A stretch of 64,000 bases of DNA from Phoenix dactylifera (Eukaryota; Streptophyta; Magnoliopsida; Arecales; Arecaceae), in assembly GCF_009389715.1 (NCBI RefSeq), contig NW_024068542.1, positions 1 to 64,000 of the forward strand, given 5' to 3'. A program made the translations under genes and the position numbers. This document shows positions 38,301 to 49,089 of this stretch, piece after piece. The notes under the pieces were generated by a model. That model was not told where the DNA came from. It saw nothing but the letters and a program-made list of their open reading frames with translations, and did not search any database. Numbering within the stretch: position 1 is the first letter of the stretch; each line of letters begins with the position of its first letter.

Positions 38301-40117
38301 ACGTGGGATAATTGAAGATGTTCTTGTCAAGGTAGATAAATTCTATTTTCCAGTAGATTTCATTGTCCTTGATATGGAACATGAGCCCAATCCTAATAAA
38401 CAAATCCCCGTGATCCTTGGGCGGCCCTTTTTAGCAACAGCCAATGCATGCATCAATTGTAGAACAGGGGTAATGAACATATCATTTGGGAACATGAAGG
38501 TAAAATTAAATGTGTTCAATGCGGCCGACCAACCCGCAAGGGAAATTGAGTGTTTTATGATAGACAAAATAGATGACCTCATAGAAGGAGATGCAAAAAC
38601 TATCTCACTATGTCTGGCTGAAGACAATAAACTTAGCGCTTGTTGGGAGGCAACCCAATTCTCTTAGATTTCTTTAACATTGAGGACAATGTTAGGTTTA
38701 GGTTTGGGGGTATTTTTAAGTATTTTTTCATTTTTTGTTTTGTTTGCATCTCTTGCATTCGTTTTCACTTCATAATGTCAGGTTTATCAAAAGAAATAAA
38801 AAAATAAAAAAATAAAAATATCTTTTTTTAAAAAAAATGTGTTCATTTTCATTTTTTATAAAATAATAATAATAATTAAAAAAAATTAATTAAAAATTTT
38901 TTTTTGTTTTTTTATAAAAAAAACCTCATTTCTATACATTAATGCGAGAATGCTAAACACACAAGGTATATAAAATCTAAAAAGCCCAATGACTAGTCGG
39001 AAGTAATACAAATTTAAGTTCTTTTTATTAAGTCTCTCTTGGGGAGTTGTAAGCTAATTAATACTTTGGAATTTCACTACACACTGGCCGACTCTTCTAA
39101 GGTCTAGGCTCGACATTATGTTGAGAGTATGGTAGCAACCTTGGACCCTGATGAATCATACTTATCTAATCCAAAAAAAAAAAAAAACATCAATAAAAAT
39201 GGATTTAGTCAGGAACATCGAAAAGGGCTACCTATTGTCAAAGATCAAGTGGGCTTGTGATGAGGACTCCGAGCATAAGTCCGTAGGGGAGTCTTGATGC
39301 CCGACACCTTATGCCAACTGGTGTGAGAGTTGTCGACTGATTGCTCGTTACACGGAGAAATCACCACAAGAGTAAAAGTGCACAATTTATATATCTTTTT
39401 TTAAAAAAAAAAGAAAAAAAAATGTTGTATTGACCGAAAAGACAATAGTGTGAAAGCCGTCGTTGTAAAAACTCGAGTAAACTAGAATATTACAGATAAA
39501 GCCCGTGAGGTACTAAAGTAAACATCCACAACTCTCGAAATCCTGCAGATAAGATGATTTTGAATCAGTGAGTAGGTCTTTTCGACCAATCCTTGGAAAC
39601 TACTAGTATTAACAATATTTTGGAGATCCGAACCCTTAGCTTGTGTACGGTCCAGATTTCACCGAGCACTCCAGTATAAATAAGTCTTACAACTCCCTAA
39701 ACGGAAACTTAATGACTTTAACTTAGATTGTATACTAATCTAGAATTTGGGCTGACTTAGTAAATAAAACCGTGTGTGCTTTGAAATTCTTATCATTTAT
39801 GTATCTTAAATTAGATTTTAATTAAAAAAAAAGTTTTTTTTCTAGCTAGTATGCACTTGGAATTTGAAGTTTCATCAATCAAATTAAAAAAAAAAAAAAC
39901 AACAACAACAACAACAAATTAATCATAACAATAAATGATATTGAAGTTTGTGGGTATCTTCACTGGAAACCCTCACGAGACTATAACTCGTCCACTAGGG
40001 TAACCTAGGGGTTTAAAGCCTTGTTGCATATGGTAAATACAATCGCGATTCCTGCGAAAGTGAGTTAATTTCTCTTCTATTTTGCTCGAGGACTAGCAAA
40101 ATGTAGGTTTGGGGGTG
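35378..40117 (+). mobile_element. Array unit 6, internal region
   Basis: This is the last internal region of the array: primer-binding site (35383-35400), leader to 36239, gag-protease (36240-38667), 3' untranslated region and PPT-like tract against LTR7. Its length and wording are close to unit 5. Confidence 0.95.
36240..38667 (+). pseudogene. gag-protease region, unit 6 (broken)
   Basis: This is the best-preserved copy of the right-hand group. The gag core, CCHC knuckle around 37158-37200 and an open protease region with DLGASVNLLPYS and VILGRPFLATANACI are present. It carries about three breaks, two of them common to all units. Confidence 0.92.
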
Positions 40118-42177
40118 TGATAAGTGCTAATTAATGTACAAATTTATCTATTTTACATAGCACTTATTATTATTGTTATACACATATTTTAAATATTAAC
40201 AGAAGAAAATATGTTTCCCCTCGTCATTTCATTTTAATAAATTATTAGCGGTAATTCAAGTTTGGTTTAATTTTCTATATCGATTTAGTTTAATGTGTGT
40301 GCAGGTCGAGTCACCCCATTCACGAATTAGTCCCAATCTGTTTCATGTGTGGATTACTTTCTTCCACATGTGCATAAAGCTATCCATTCCTTTGTCCACG
40401 TCATCTTTCCCGTGTGCACCAGGCTTCCCAACTTAGCAAAACAGAGCCCTCCCAACCTACCCGAGTGGACCCCAACCATCTCTCTAAAAAATAATAATAA
40501 TAAAATTCACTCACGCCCGTATTCATCTTCCGCATCATTCTTCTCCTCTTCTCTTCCCCTGTTTCGGACCATCTCCCAGCTCAGCCGTATCCTTCCCTAT
40601 CCTTCCCAGATTTTCTCCACTATCCAAGCCAATCCAAGCTTCCCAGATGAATCCTCATGCGATTCATCATCCCCCGTATCCAGCAAATCTCCCAGGCTCA
40701 AATCCACACGTTTTTCCTTTGCTTCAAAACAAAGCTCATCTCCCTCCCAGCCGGCCCCAATGCAGCACTGAAACAAGGGAGATTTCCAAATCGACCCAGC
40801 CTCCCGATTCTCGCCATCACCGTCCGCGTCTCCTCCGGATTCAAGATCCCAAATCTCGGATGACCCCGCCTCTTCATCCCGCGATGCAATCCAGCGAATC
40901 AGGCGTTCGTCTGAAGCGTCTTCAACGCATCCATGGCGCAATTCAAGTCTGCAGCACATCTCCGGCCATCCGGATTTCCTTCCACAGCCGAGGCGTCCCA
41001 GATCTCAGCTCCCAATCGCGACCAGATCAGCAGAGATCGTGCCGGCACGCCTCACGTCTCCAGCCAGCCACGCATCAGGCATCCACCTGCATCCCCGCCT
41101 CCTCACAGCTGCCGTTCCGAGCGAGATCCGAGATCAACGATCCACTCCTAGCAGTCAAAATCCCAGCATCTCCGCCTCTTCCTCCGCCGGTGATGCAGCT
41201 CGCAGCCGAGATCTAGCTCCGCCATCAACCGCGTGCGTTCCGAGCCGCATCAAGAGCCCAGCCTTCTTTCCGTGATCCCAGCCTCCTCCGCGTCCGGGCA
41301 TCCCGTGATCTCACATCCGCATCTCCAGCGCGCTCTCAGTGGATCCATCAAGGGGGAGAATGGGTATAAAGAGGGTGGCCGTCGGCTTGGAAAGGAGAGA
41401 GCTCGGTTGAGAAGAAAGAAAACAGGGGAGAACCCCTGTTTCGGTGAAGAAGAAGAAGCCACCAGCCGAGAGAAAGAAATAAAAAAAAAGAAGAGAGAGG
41501 GGAGGAAAGAGAAGAGTTTGTGTTATTCTGGGAAGAATGAGAGGTGAAGGCTTTCATTTGAAGATGGAAGGACATCCGGCCACCATGCGCGGCTGAACAC
41601 CTAGTCTAGGGCTGGATGAAGCCCTAGCAATGTAACAGGGCATTGTAGTTCTTACTCTTTTAATCTTTTTGGAGTTTGTTTAAATTCTCATTCTCAATGA
41701 AAAATTATTTTATGATGTTTAAACCTTGAGCATGCCATTTACTATTCATGTTGCTAAAGTAGTCTAAGATGATCCATGCCTAGGAAGATGAGATGTGCTA
41801 CACCCTAGATTAGCATACTTAGGTAGACACTTCATGCTATACTGAAGATGGATCTTCCTAAAACTCTTTATGCTTTTATTTTATAAGGCTTGTAGCCAAA
41901 ATTGCATGCCTCTCCAAAAGATAAGATTAAGAACACAATCCTTGATGCAATGCTATGTGGTGGATTCCAAACCCTAGATCTATTTACTTTGATAAAATTT
42001 CAATCCGTACTCATAGTTTGATTTAGTTAAATCAAGTTAGCAAATCCTTCTTGTTGATTTATTTTTAAAAGAAAAATAACTTATTCTTCAATCCCTGTGG
42101 ACCGACACCCGTAATCACTATCCTACAGGATACGTGCTATTGCGTGGTTTTATTTTCAAAGTTGAAATAACCGATCA
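40118..42177 (+). repeat. LTR7, terminal LTR of the array
   Basis: This 2060-bp LTR ends CCGATCA at 42177. Instead of a primer-binding site, foreign sequence (AACACTCAATTGG) follows at once, so this is the true 3' end of the array. Its near-identity to LTR6 fits recent recombination between neighbours. Confidence 0.95.
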
Positions 42178-42269
42178 AACACTCAATTGGATTCATTAGT
42201 AAGCAAAAGATATACTCAAATGCTTTGAGCTCATCAAAATCAAATAGAATTTTAATCAATCACTCCACA
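42178..42269 (-). mobile_element. 5' end of a second Sirevirus LTR (fragment)
   Basis: On the minus strand this begins TGTGGAGTGATTGATTAAAA and continues TTTGATTTTGATGAGCTC, matching the start of the Sirevirus LTR at 54840 with scattered differences. Only the first 92 bp remain in the window because the tandem array has inserted here. The outer border falls within the gag of the older gypsy element, with AGTGC (42270-42274) as the likely target-site copy. The rest of this LTR is predicted to lie left of the window, beyond the array. Confidence 0.8.
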
Positions 42270-42851
42270 AGTGCATTAGCTAGTTGCCCCATTTGGGATT
42301 CTAGCTTGGCGATTGATTGCATGCGAGAGTGCACCAATTGTGTAATGGTTTCCAAACCTTGAAGGGCATTCAACACTTTCTCCTCAAAAGCTGTGTTTCT
42401 TTGGGGTGGAGGAGGAGTGTGTTGAAATTGAGTCGAGGGACGGTAGGGATGAATATTTTGTGGGGTTTGAAAACTCTAAGGGTTTTGAAAATTTTGGAAG
42501 TAGGGTTGGGCAGTATTTGAAGCTTGCTGCTTCCAAGAAAAGTTTGGATGATTCCGCCATCCTGGGTTATATGTATTGGAAAATGGGTCATTACCCAGTC
42601 TGGGCTGTGTTTGAGCAGCATTGATGTGTTCTTGCACGAGTTCGATGAATTGGGGCACTGAGGGGCACTTATGAATAGGGTGGGATGGGTTAGAACAGAT
42701 AGTACACACTTGTGCTTGGGAAGAGTTAATGAAATGTCCTCCTATCATCAATTGGTCAATCTTATGGGACAATGCATCTACCTTGCTAGACAGGTCCATA
42801 GAATGACTTATTTCAAAAATGGTCCCTTTTCTTTGAGAACTCGAGGGTGCT
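42270..42851 (-). pseudogene. gag fragment (CCHC part) of the older gypsy element
   Basis: The minus strand encodes the middle of gag: SSKVDALSHKIDQLMIGGHF, a CCHC knuckle (around 42675-42716), NPGWRNHPNFSWKQQ and the KLESQMGQLA helix. It differs from the array gag by scattered substitutions. The left border is the Sirevirus LTR insertion and the right border is the solo copia LTR. Confidence 0.88.
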
Positions 42852-44000
42852 TGTATTAGAAGTATGCCCTAGAAGCCAATTTGGCTGACGCATTATTTTA
42901 TTCTGGAACATAAATTTGTACTTGACCTAATTAAGTTGGGCATTTTTTTCATTCATGCTCTTATGTGTCCATGAATCGTCCAAGGAATTAATAAGATGAT
43001 GACGCATATTATCAAGAGTTGAGAATTTGAGGCATGTGTCATTGGTGATTAATTCCTGAATTGCTCCTGATAGATGGATCATCACGAGGACAGTGATTGA
43101 TCCGCTGAGATTAGTGCACATATTGCTTTCTTTGATGGACGAGTCTTGAGTCCACAGTGTAGGGACACTGGAGCAATTGTGCAAGTGATTGTTAGAGAAC
43201 AAGGGTACTAAGCGTGACCAAGACAAGAAGTCACTTGGATGTCTATCCACTCGTCAGTGACTTGCTTGATGTTGCAGTAGTATGACTGGTCCTTTGACCT
43301 GCAGTGCTTCGGCTACTCACAGTGAGGTTATTGTAGTTTGACTGCACATATACATGGTCTCTAAACATATGGGTCCATGCAGTGTAGATTGGCTGCAGTA
43401 GGTTCACTGTAGGAGTAAGGTATGCACCTATATGGAATCTATCGACCTTGGTAGATAAGGAGAGATCCTATGTGATTTATGAGACTGAGTTCGTAAGACC
43501 TCGGCCGGGGCAGTAAGCACAGTGGAGAAAGAGTTTTCCACTCTCGAGCTTAAGTTGAATAAATCTTGACATATGACAGACGATGGGGTATGACGAGTTG
43601 TCCATGACCTCCGTCCTGTAGGGATCTACGATAGAAGGACTGTATCATATGATAACTGCACCTAGAGGTTCATCATTCCATTCTGCTGGGTAGCCACTAC
43701 ATGCTGCTAGGTGTCACTGGTGGATGGTGAGACTTACAGGAAATATCTTGATGATCGATAAATCCTGATGAGTTGAGTTGGAACTGTTCCAACCCATTGA
43801 AAGATATTTTCAATGATATTGTGATAGAGATCGCAATATATCTTACTACTAGTCAGAATAGAATCTATGGGGTCACACACACTAGAGGTATTGACCGATC
43901 CGATGGTTGAAATGTGATTATGAATCACGAGTAATCAATTCGATTGATAATCAAATTGAAGAAGGAACAATGGGAATTGATTAATTGGACTTGGAACACG

Positions 44001-44414
44001 AATCCTACTTGGAGTAGGATTCCTAGAGTCTTAATTGGATTAAGACTGGGAATCCTACTTGGACTAGGACTGGGAGTCCTACTTGGAGTAGGATTCCTAC
44101 AATCCTAATTAGATTAGGATTTTGAATTCAATTTGGATTCCTACTTAGAATAGGATTCCTAGAATTCCTAATTGGATTAGGACTTTGGATTCAAAGAAGA
44201 GTCCTAATTGGAATAGGACTAAAATTAAATAAATCCTAATTGGATTAGAATTTCTTAAGTCCCAATTAATTATTAATCTAATGACTCCTAATTAGATTAG
44301 GATTGAAGGGTTCAATTGAGTCATGATTCATTGAGTTCTAATTGGATTAGGACATTGCATGGATCAAACCCAAAATTAGTTCACCCTTGGACTAAGCCTA
44401 ATTAGATTAGAGCT
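44001..44414 (+). repeat. Array of twelve 21-bp inverted repeats in the copia LTR
   Basis: Each unit is 21 bp: an 8-bp arm, a centre TTGGA or TTAGA, and the complementary 8-bp arm. Units start at 44001, 44027, 44051, 44075, 44101, 44137, 44164, 44200, 44232, 44284, 44334 and 44394. Perfect examples have arms AATCCTAC/GTAGGATT (44001), AGTCTTAA/TTAAGACT (44027) and AATCCTAA/TTAGGATT (44101). Arm changes are often matched on both sides. Spacing is about 24-27 bp at first, then widens to 60 bp with more mismatches. Confidence 0.85.
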
Positions 44415-44532
44415 TAGCCACATTAGGGCCTCCCAATCCTTACTTAATGAGGATTAGGGTTAACCATGAGGGAGGGGCGCATCCTTGGTACGGCAACACA
44501 AGAGGGGCCGGCGCCCCTCTTGGAAAAAGATC

Positions 44533-44559
44533 AAGGGCTCCTAATTTGTAGGAGCCCTT
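44533..44559 (+). repeat. Perfect 11-bp hairpin next to the LTR TATA box
   Basis: AAGGGCTCCTA and TAGGAGCCCTT flank the five-base loop ATTTG with no mismatch. The downstream arm ends seven bases before the TATA-like box. Confidence 0.8.
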
Positions 44560-44565
44560 CATGCC

Positions 44566-44574
44566 TTTAAAAGG
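44566..44574 (+). promoter_or_regulatory. TATA-like box of the solo copia LTR
   Basis: TTTAAAAGG lies just downstream of the 11-bp hairpin and about 150 bp below the dyad array. It is at the same relative place as the TATAAAAG of the other copia LTR at 62366. Confidence 0.45.
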
Positions 44575-45219
44575 AGAAGTGGGCGGCACCCTAGGGCATT
44601 CATTTGAAGCCCTCTCACTCTCCAACTTGTGGCCACCCTTTCTCCCCTTGGTTTTCAGCCGCAAGCAAGGTGAGAAGAAAAGAAAGCTTGGCGGCCATCT
44701 TCTTCCCTCCTCCTTGGTTCCAACGCAGGGAAAAGGAAGTATGCTGCAGGGGCTTTGATTCTTCTTCAAACTTCATCCTTCTTCTTTCTCCTCCCAAGCA
44801 CAATCATGGGTTGATTCAAAGGGAGGACATCAGCCATCCAAAGTTGTCTCTGCAAGGGAGCTAGCACCCCGGGGAGACAAGGAAGCTTTAATCGGATCTC
44901 TACTTTGTGTGGATACCCGTAGAGGCCGGACGCGTGAACGGTTTCAAGCGAACCATCCTCCTAAACCACGAACTTCAGTTTGTGGTGATCATCTACCCGC
45001 ACAAGGTGAAGATCTAATCTTCATAATAGTTTTAAAAGTTTTAATTCTAATCTATCTACGAACAGTTTTTAAACAACGTTCATAGGATGAACGATTGATC
45101 CCGCGCATGCCTCTTCCGTTGCCATCTGAAATTTTTTAAATAATTACCATGCTTAACGAGAAAGAAATAATTACCATCTGAAATTTTTTATATTTTCTAT
45201 GGCATGGGCGGGTTCCCAC

Positions 45220-45995
45220 CAGCTTAACGAAAACAGGAAGCATGGTGGAGGGAGTTTTCATTAAGATTTTCAAATAATTACCATGCTTCATGCTCATTTT
45301 GAAGCATGAATGTCCCCCCGCATGCGGCATCGATCATCTGACGATTTCGTTCAGTCAATCTATCATAGAAATATTGCACTAGCTGCCATTTAGGTATTTG
45401 ATGATGTGGGCATTGACGGATTAGGTCCTAAAATCTCTTCCAAGTTTCATGAAATTCTTCTCCCTCGGTTTGGGAGAAGCTTGTAATGGCACGTCTAAAC
45501 TGGTTCGTTCTTCCTATGGAAAAGTACTTTTTAAGAAATTCTTGTTGCATTTGATCCCAGGAATGAATCGAATTAGCTTCTAAAGAATTCAGCCATTGCT
45601 TGGCTCTAAGTTTTAAGGGAGAAGGGGAATAATCTAAGTTTTAGAGCATCATCAGTGAAATTCTGAATCTTGATAGTGGTGCAAATCTCAAGAAATTCAT
45701 CTGGGTGTTTATATGGGTCTTCATTGGTGAGCCCATAAAAAGATGGGAGCATTTGGATCACACTAGACTTTATTTCATATTATACAGCTGCTACTTCAGG
45801 CAATCGAATGCAAGATGGAGAAGTGTAAATGGTGGGAGTAAAGTACTCCCTTAGGAGTTTGGGTTGTTCTTCAGCCATCTCAGGAGGTGAGGATGATTGT
45901 AATGTTCTGATCTCAGCTCGAATATTTCTAAGGGTCCGTTCTATTTCAGTATCAAAAGGTAATAGGCCACGTACTCTAGAACGACTCCCTTGCAT
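45220..45995 (-). pseudogene. gag 5' part of the older gypsy element
   Basis: The minus strand starts with MQGSRSRVRGLLPFDTEIER at 45995 and continues through the gag core (KYFPIGRTNQFRRA-type wording around 45480-45540) until the solo copia LTR interrupts it. It carries several breaks. The wording is close to the array gag but clearly diverged. Confidence 0.85.
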
Positions 45996-46459
45996 ACACT
46001 AGTACTTGATCAGTCAAGCATGCAATGAAAGAAAAACACATCAATCCTTGTTTTTGCCCTAAAATCGCTAGACAGCTTCTAACTGGTCTGAAGAGGGCAC
46101 CTAAGCCTCCAATCCGGTCTAATGAACCGAGTTGACCAGGTAAGCTCCCAGGTAAGTGGAGGGGTCACGATGCGTTCGCAAAGGTCCCACTTAAAAACTA
46201 CTTGCCTTGAATAGATGAACTGTATTTTTTAGGCAAAACTTTACAGCATTCTTTTTCCAGCTATTCTCCTTTTGATCATCCCAGATTTTTCCTTCGATTC
46301 CTGATCAAATAAGACCAAAAGAAAAATTAAAAAAAATTAGTAGAAGAGAAAAAGGAGATAAGAAAAGTAACAATAATAGAAAATAATAGGAAAAATAGAT
46401 GTATATATATATATATTGAAAGTTTTTTTAATTAATTAATTATATAACTATGCTAGCAA

Positions 46460-46477
46460 TCTCCGGCAACGACGCCA
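46460..46477 (-). other. Primer-binding site of the older gypsy element
   Basis: The minus strand reads TGGCGTCGTTGCCGGAGA five bases after the LTR end, a tRNA-Asp type site with differences from the array's version. The leader between it and the gag ATG (45996-46459) holds A/T runs, a short (AT)n tract near 46403-46417 and nothing coding. Confidence 0.8.
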
Positions 46478-46482
46478 AAAAT

Positions 46483-48400
46483 TGATCGGTTCTTTCAATT
46501 TTAAAAATAAACCACGCAATAGCACGTATCCTGTAGGATAGTGATTACGGGTGTCGGTCCACAGGGATTGAAGAATAAGTTATTTTTCTTTTAAAAATAA
46601 ATCAAGAAGAAGGATTTGCTAACTTGATTTAACTAAATTAAACTATGAGTGCGAATTGAAATTTATCAGAGTAAATAGATCTAGGGTTTGAAATCCACCA
46701 CATAGCATTGTATCAAGGACTGTGTTCTTAATTTTTGTCTTTTGGAGAGGCATGCAATTTGGCTACAAGCCTTTTAAAATAAAATCTTAAAGAGTGTTAG
46801 GAAGATCCATCTTCGGTGTAGCATGAAGTGTCTACCTAAGTATGTTAATCTAGGATGCAGCACACTTCATCTTCCTAGGCATGGATCATCTTAGACTACT
46901 TTAGCAAACATGATTAGTAACTAGCATGCTCAAAGTTTAAATATCATAAAGGAATATTTCATTGAAAATAAGAATTTAAACAAGCTCTAAAATAATAAAA
47001 AAGTAAGAACTACAATTGCCCTGATACATTGCTAGGGCTTCATCCAGCCCTAGATTGGACGTTTAGCCGAGCATGGCTTCCGGACGACCTCCCATCTTCA
47101 AATGAAAGTCTTCCGCTCCCATTCGGCTCCCTCTATTCCCAAAATATCCAAAATACTCTCTCTCCCCCCGCTCCTTTCTTTATTTTTTTTTATTTCTTTT
47201 CTCTCCTTCTCGGCTCTCTTCTTCTCTTCACCGAAACAGGGTCTCCCCTATTTCTTTCGAACCGAGCTTCCCCCAGAGAGCCCCCTTCCTCCTCTGCTCT
47301 TCCTCCTTTTATGGATCAGCCAGCGATGGATCCGTGAAGAGGATTGTCCGGGGTGCTCATTCGGGAAGGGGGAATGGATCATGGGCTGATGATTAAGGGG
47401 CGTGATGCTGGGGGGCAGATCGCGGACGAAGATGATGAAGGGCGTATATGGCTGGATCTCGGGCTTGATTGCAGATGCTAGTGAATGCGGAAGGGAGAAG
47501 AGCAGCGGAGGTGGGGTCATCCGGGATTTGGGGATCTTGAATCCGAAGGAGACGCGAACGGTGATGATGAAGAACGGGATGCTGGGTTGCAGGAAGGAGG
47601 GACGCGAGCTGGAAGGAGCAGATCACGGCTTGGAGCTGGGAATCCGGACTCTTGGATGTGGAAGACGCTCGGCTGGCTGGAAGGTGGAATGGGCTGCGTC
47701 ACGGGCGGAAGAAGGGCCGGAGATGAAGACGATGCCGAATAGGTGGATCTGGCGCGCGGCTGATACGAGGTCCCGTTGTTTTGAAGCGAGGATGGAGAAT
47801 CGGGTTGCTTTGGTGGGGGACGATTCGAATCATCGGCATCAAAGAGTCTCCCTATTTCAGCGTTGTGAAGGAAAGAATGGAAAGTCTATTGGATGGCTGC
47901 TAATCTGGGAAGGATAGAGGAATTGGCTTTGGATTTGAGGTGGTTCATGATGTTGACTTGTCCTCGAGTCCAATGTCATTTAAATTTAATTCTCGCTAAA
48001 CTGCTTCAAACTTAACTCGATCAGATAAAATAAACAAGAATGTGACTTAATAAAAAGGGTTATTCAAACCTTTTCCCAATACAAAAATAATTAATTATAA
48101 CTTTCAATCTAATCAGGACCAAAACCCATTTAATTATACCCTTAGCTTGATTACAATTCCATCAGGTTACCGAACCGGGTAAATACAATCTTCTCCTTAT
48201 ATGTTTTCATGAAAGATCGCAACCAGGAGAGAGACAAGTCCAGAGTCTGTTTTAAGAAAAGAATTATTTACTTCTTACCATATTTTAAATTTGTTTCAAT
48301 GTTTATTCAATTTCATGGTAAAATATATATTTATCAGTTTAGGAACATTGATAAGTGCTATGAAAAGATAACTAAATTATAAATTATTAAGCACTTATCA
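46483..48400 (-). repeat. LTR of the older gypsy element
   Basis: This 1918-bp LTR begins TGATAAGTGC at 48400 and ends ACCGATCA at 46483 on the minus strand. The U5 end is close to the array LTRs and the U3 block is strongly diverged. The first 52 bases contain a perfect 11-bp inverted repeat (TGATAAGTGCT / AGCACTTATCA; 48390-48400 and 48349-48359), as in the array LTRs. An open frame of 171 codons on the opposite strand (47402-47917) falls in the GC-rich block and is not believed to be a gene. Confidence 0.88.
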
Positions 48401-49058
48401 ATTGTATGATGCCTTTAATGAACTAATGGATGAATATAAGTCAATAAACCTTAAAAACAAAGAATTGAAGCTAACTAATCAATCCTACATTTATAAAAAT
48501 GATAAATTGATTAAGGATAAGGACTCCATCGTCAAAAAAAACTTAAAACTTAAAACAAGTAACCAATTGCTAACTCAAAAAACTGGTACCTTAATTAAAG
48601 ATAAAGAAAGACTAACTAAGGAAATTTCAGAACTTAAATATAGTATTCAAACTCTAAAAGATAACCTTACAAAAGATTTAAACTTACTAAAAATAGAAAA
48701 ACTAAACTTAACAAAAGAACTTGAAAAATATAAACCTATAGTTGAGAAGTTTACCTATAGTTCTGAAAAACTAGAAATGATTCTTAATAGTCAAAGAGCT
48801 GTATTTAATAGAGTCGGTTTAGGATATAAGCCTAAGTACAAGCAAAAATTTCTTAAAAACTTTTTTGTAAAAGCCGGTGAAAGTAAAACTAAAAATGTAA
48901 CCTGTTTTTGTTGTGGTGGAGTAGGACATAAAGCTAATGTATGTAACCATAGAAAAACTGAAGCTAAAAGAAAGATTAAAAAAATTTGGGTTCCAAAAGG
49001 AACCAACATAACTAACCTTGAAGGACCCAAGAAAACTTGGGTACCTAAAATTGTATGA
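48401..49058 (+). pseudogene. Sirevirus gag, C-terminal two thirds
   Basis: The segment opens inside gag (LYDAFNELMDEYKSI), just after the inserted gypsy LTR. It has a long Lys/Leu-rich coiled coil (about 48440-48740), a CCHC knuckle CFCCGGVGHKANVC (about 48902-48943) and two WVPK motifs near the end, all usual for Sirevirus gag. No break is evident in this stretch, but the N-terminus is missing. Confidence 0.88.
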
Positions 49059-49089
49059 TTTTCTTTGTGTAGGAGTGTCTTGCAGCCAA

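Larger units (their letters stand above)
1..42177 (+). mobile_element. Tandem array of six pol-less Athila-like Ty3/gypsy units sharing seven LTRs
   Basis: LTRs and internal regions alternate head to tail: LTR1 (partial), six internal regions of about 4.74 kb and six more LTRs of about 2.02-2.06 kb, with a repeat period of 6755-6800 bp. Each LTR starts TGATAAGTGC, ends CCGATCA and is followed by ATTT and an 18-nt primer-binding site matching the 3' end of plant tRNA-Asp, as in Athila-type elements. A PPT-like GGTTTGGGGGTG precedes each LTR. No reverse transcriptase, RNase H or integrase motif occurs in any unit in any frame. By eye, neighbouring units are about 97-99% identical. The last LTR ends exactly at its CA, so the right end looks like a true integration border with AACAC (42178-42182) as the likely target-site copy. 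The left end lies outside the window. The layout fits unequal recombination between LTRs or integration of a one-LTR circle concatemer. Confidence 0.95.
42852..45219 (+). mobile_element. Solo LTR of a Ty1/copia element
   Basis: This block of about 2.37 kb splits the gag of the older gypsy element. It begins TGTATTAGAAGTATGCCCTA and ends near GGTTCCCACCA, with no primer site or coding region after it, so only an LTR remains. Flanks GTGCT (42847-42851) and CAGCT (about 45220-45224) could be a decayed target-site copy, and the right border is uncertain by about 3 bases. Its layout and length resemble the copia LTR at 60489-63124. It contains a dyad-repeat array (44001-44414), a hairpin and a TATA-like box. 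Confidence 0.78.
42270..48400 (-). mobile_element. Older minus-strand relative of the array element (partial, nested)
   Basis: In minus-strand order: LTR (48400-46483), tRNA-Asp-type primer site (46477-46460), leader, first part of gag (45995 to about 45220), an inserted solo copia LTR, then more gag (42851-42270). The gag opening matches that of the array at about 62 of 71 residues, so this is a related but distinct and older copy. It lies in the gag of a Sirevirus, with ATTGT (48401-48405) as the likely target-site copy. It is broken in several places. Whether it ever had pol cannot be told because the rest is outside the window. Confidence 0.88.

Noticed and set aside
1-42177. Centromeric satellite
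   Set aside because: The period is about 6.8 kb and each unit is a recognisable LTR plus gag-protease. No short satellite monomer is present.
44440-44864. Overlapping open frames of 60-110 codons on both strands around 44440-44864
   Set aside because: They overlap each other in opposite directions across the solo LTR's promoter and leader. No homology is apparent and composition explains them.
47402-47917. 171-codon open frame in the older gypsy LTR
   Set aside because: It runs against the LTR's own direction through the same GC-rich block and has no recognisable domain.
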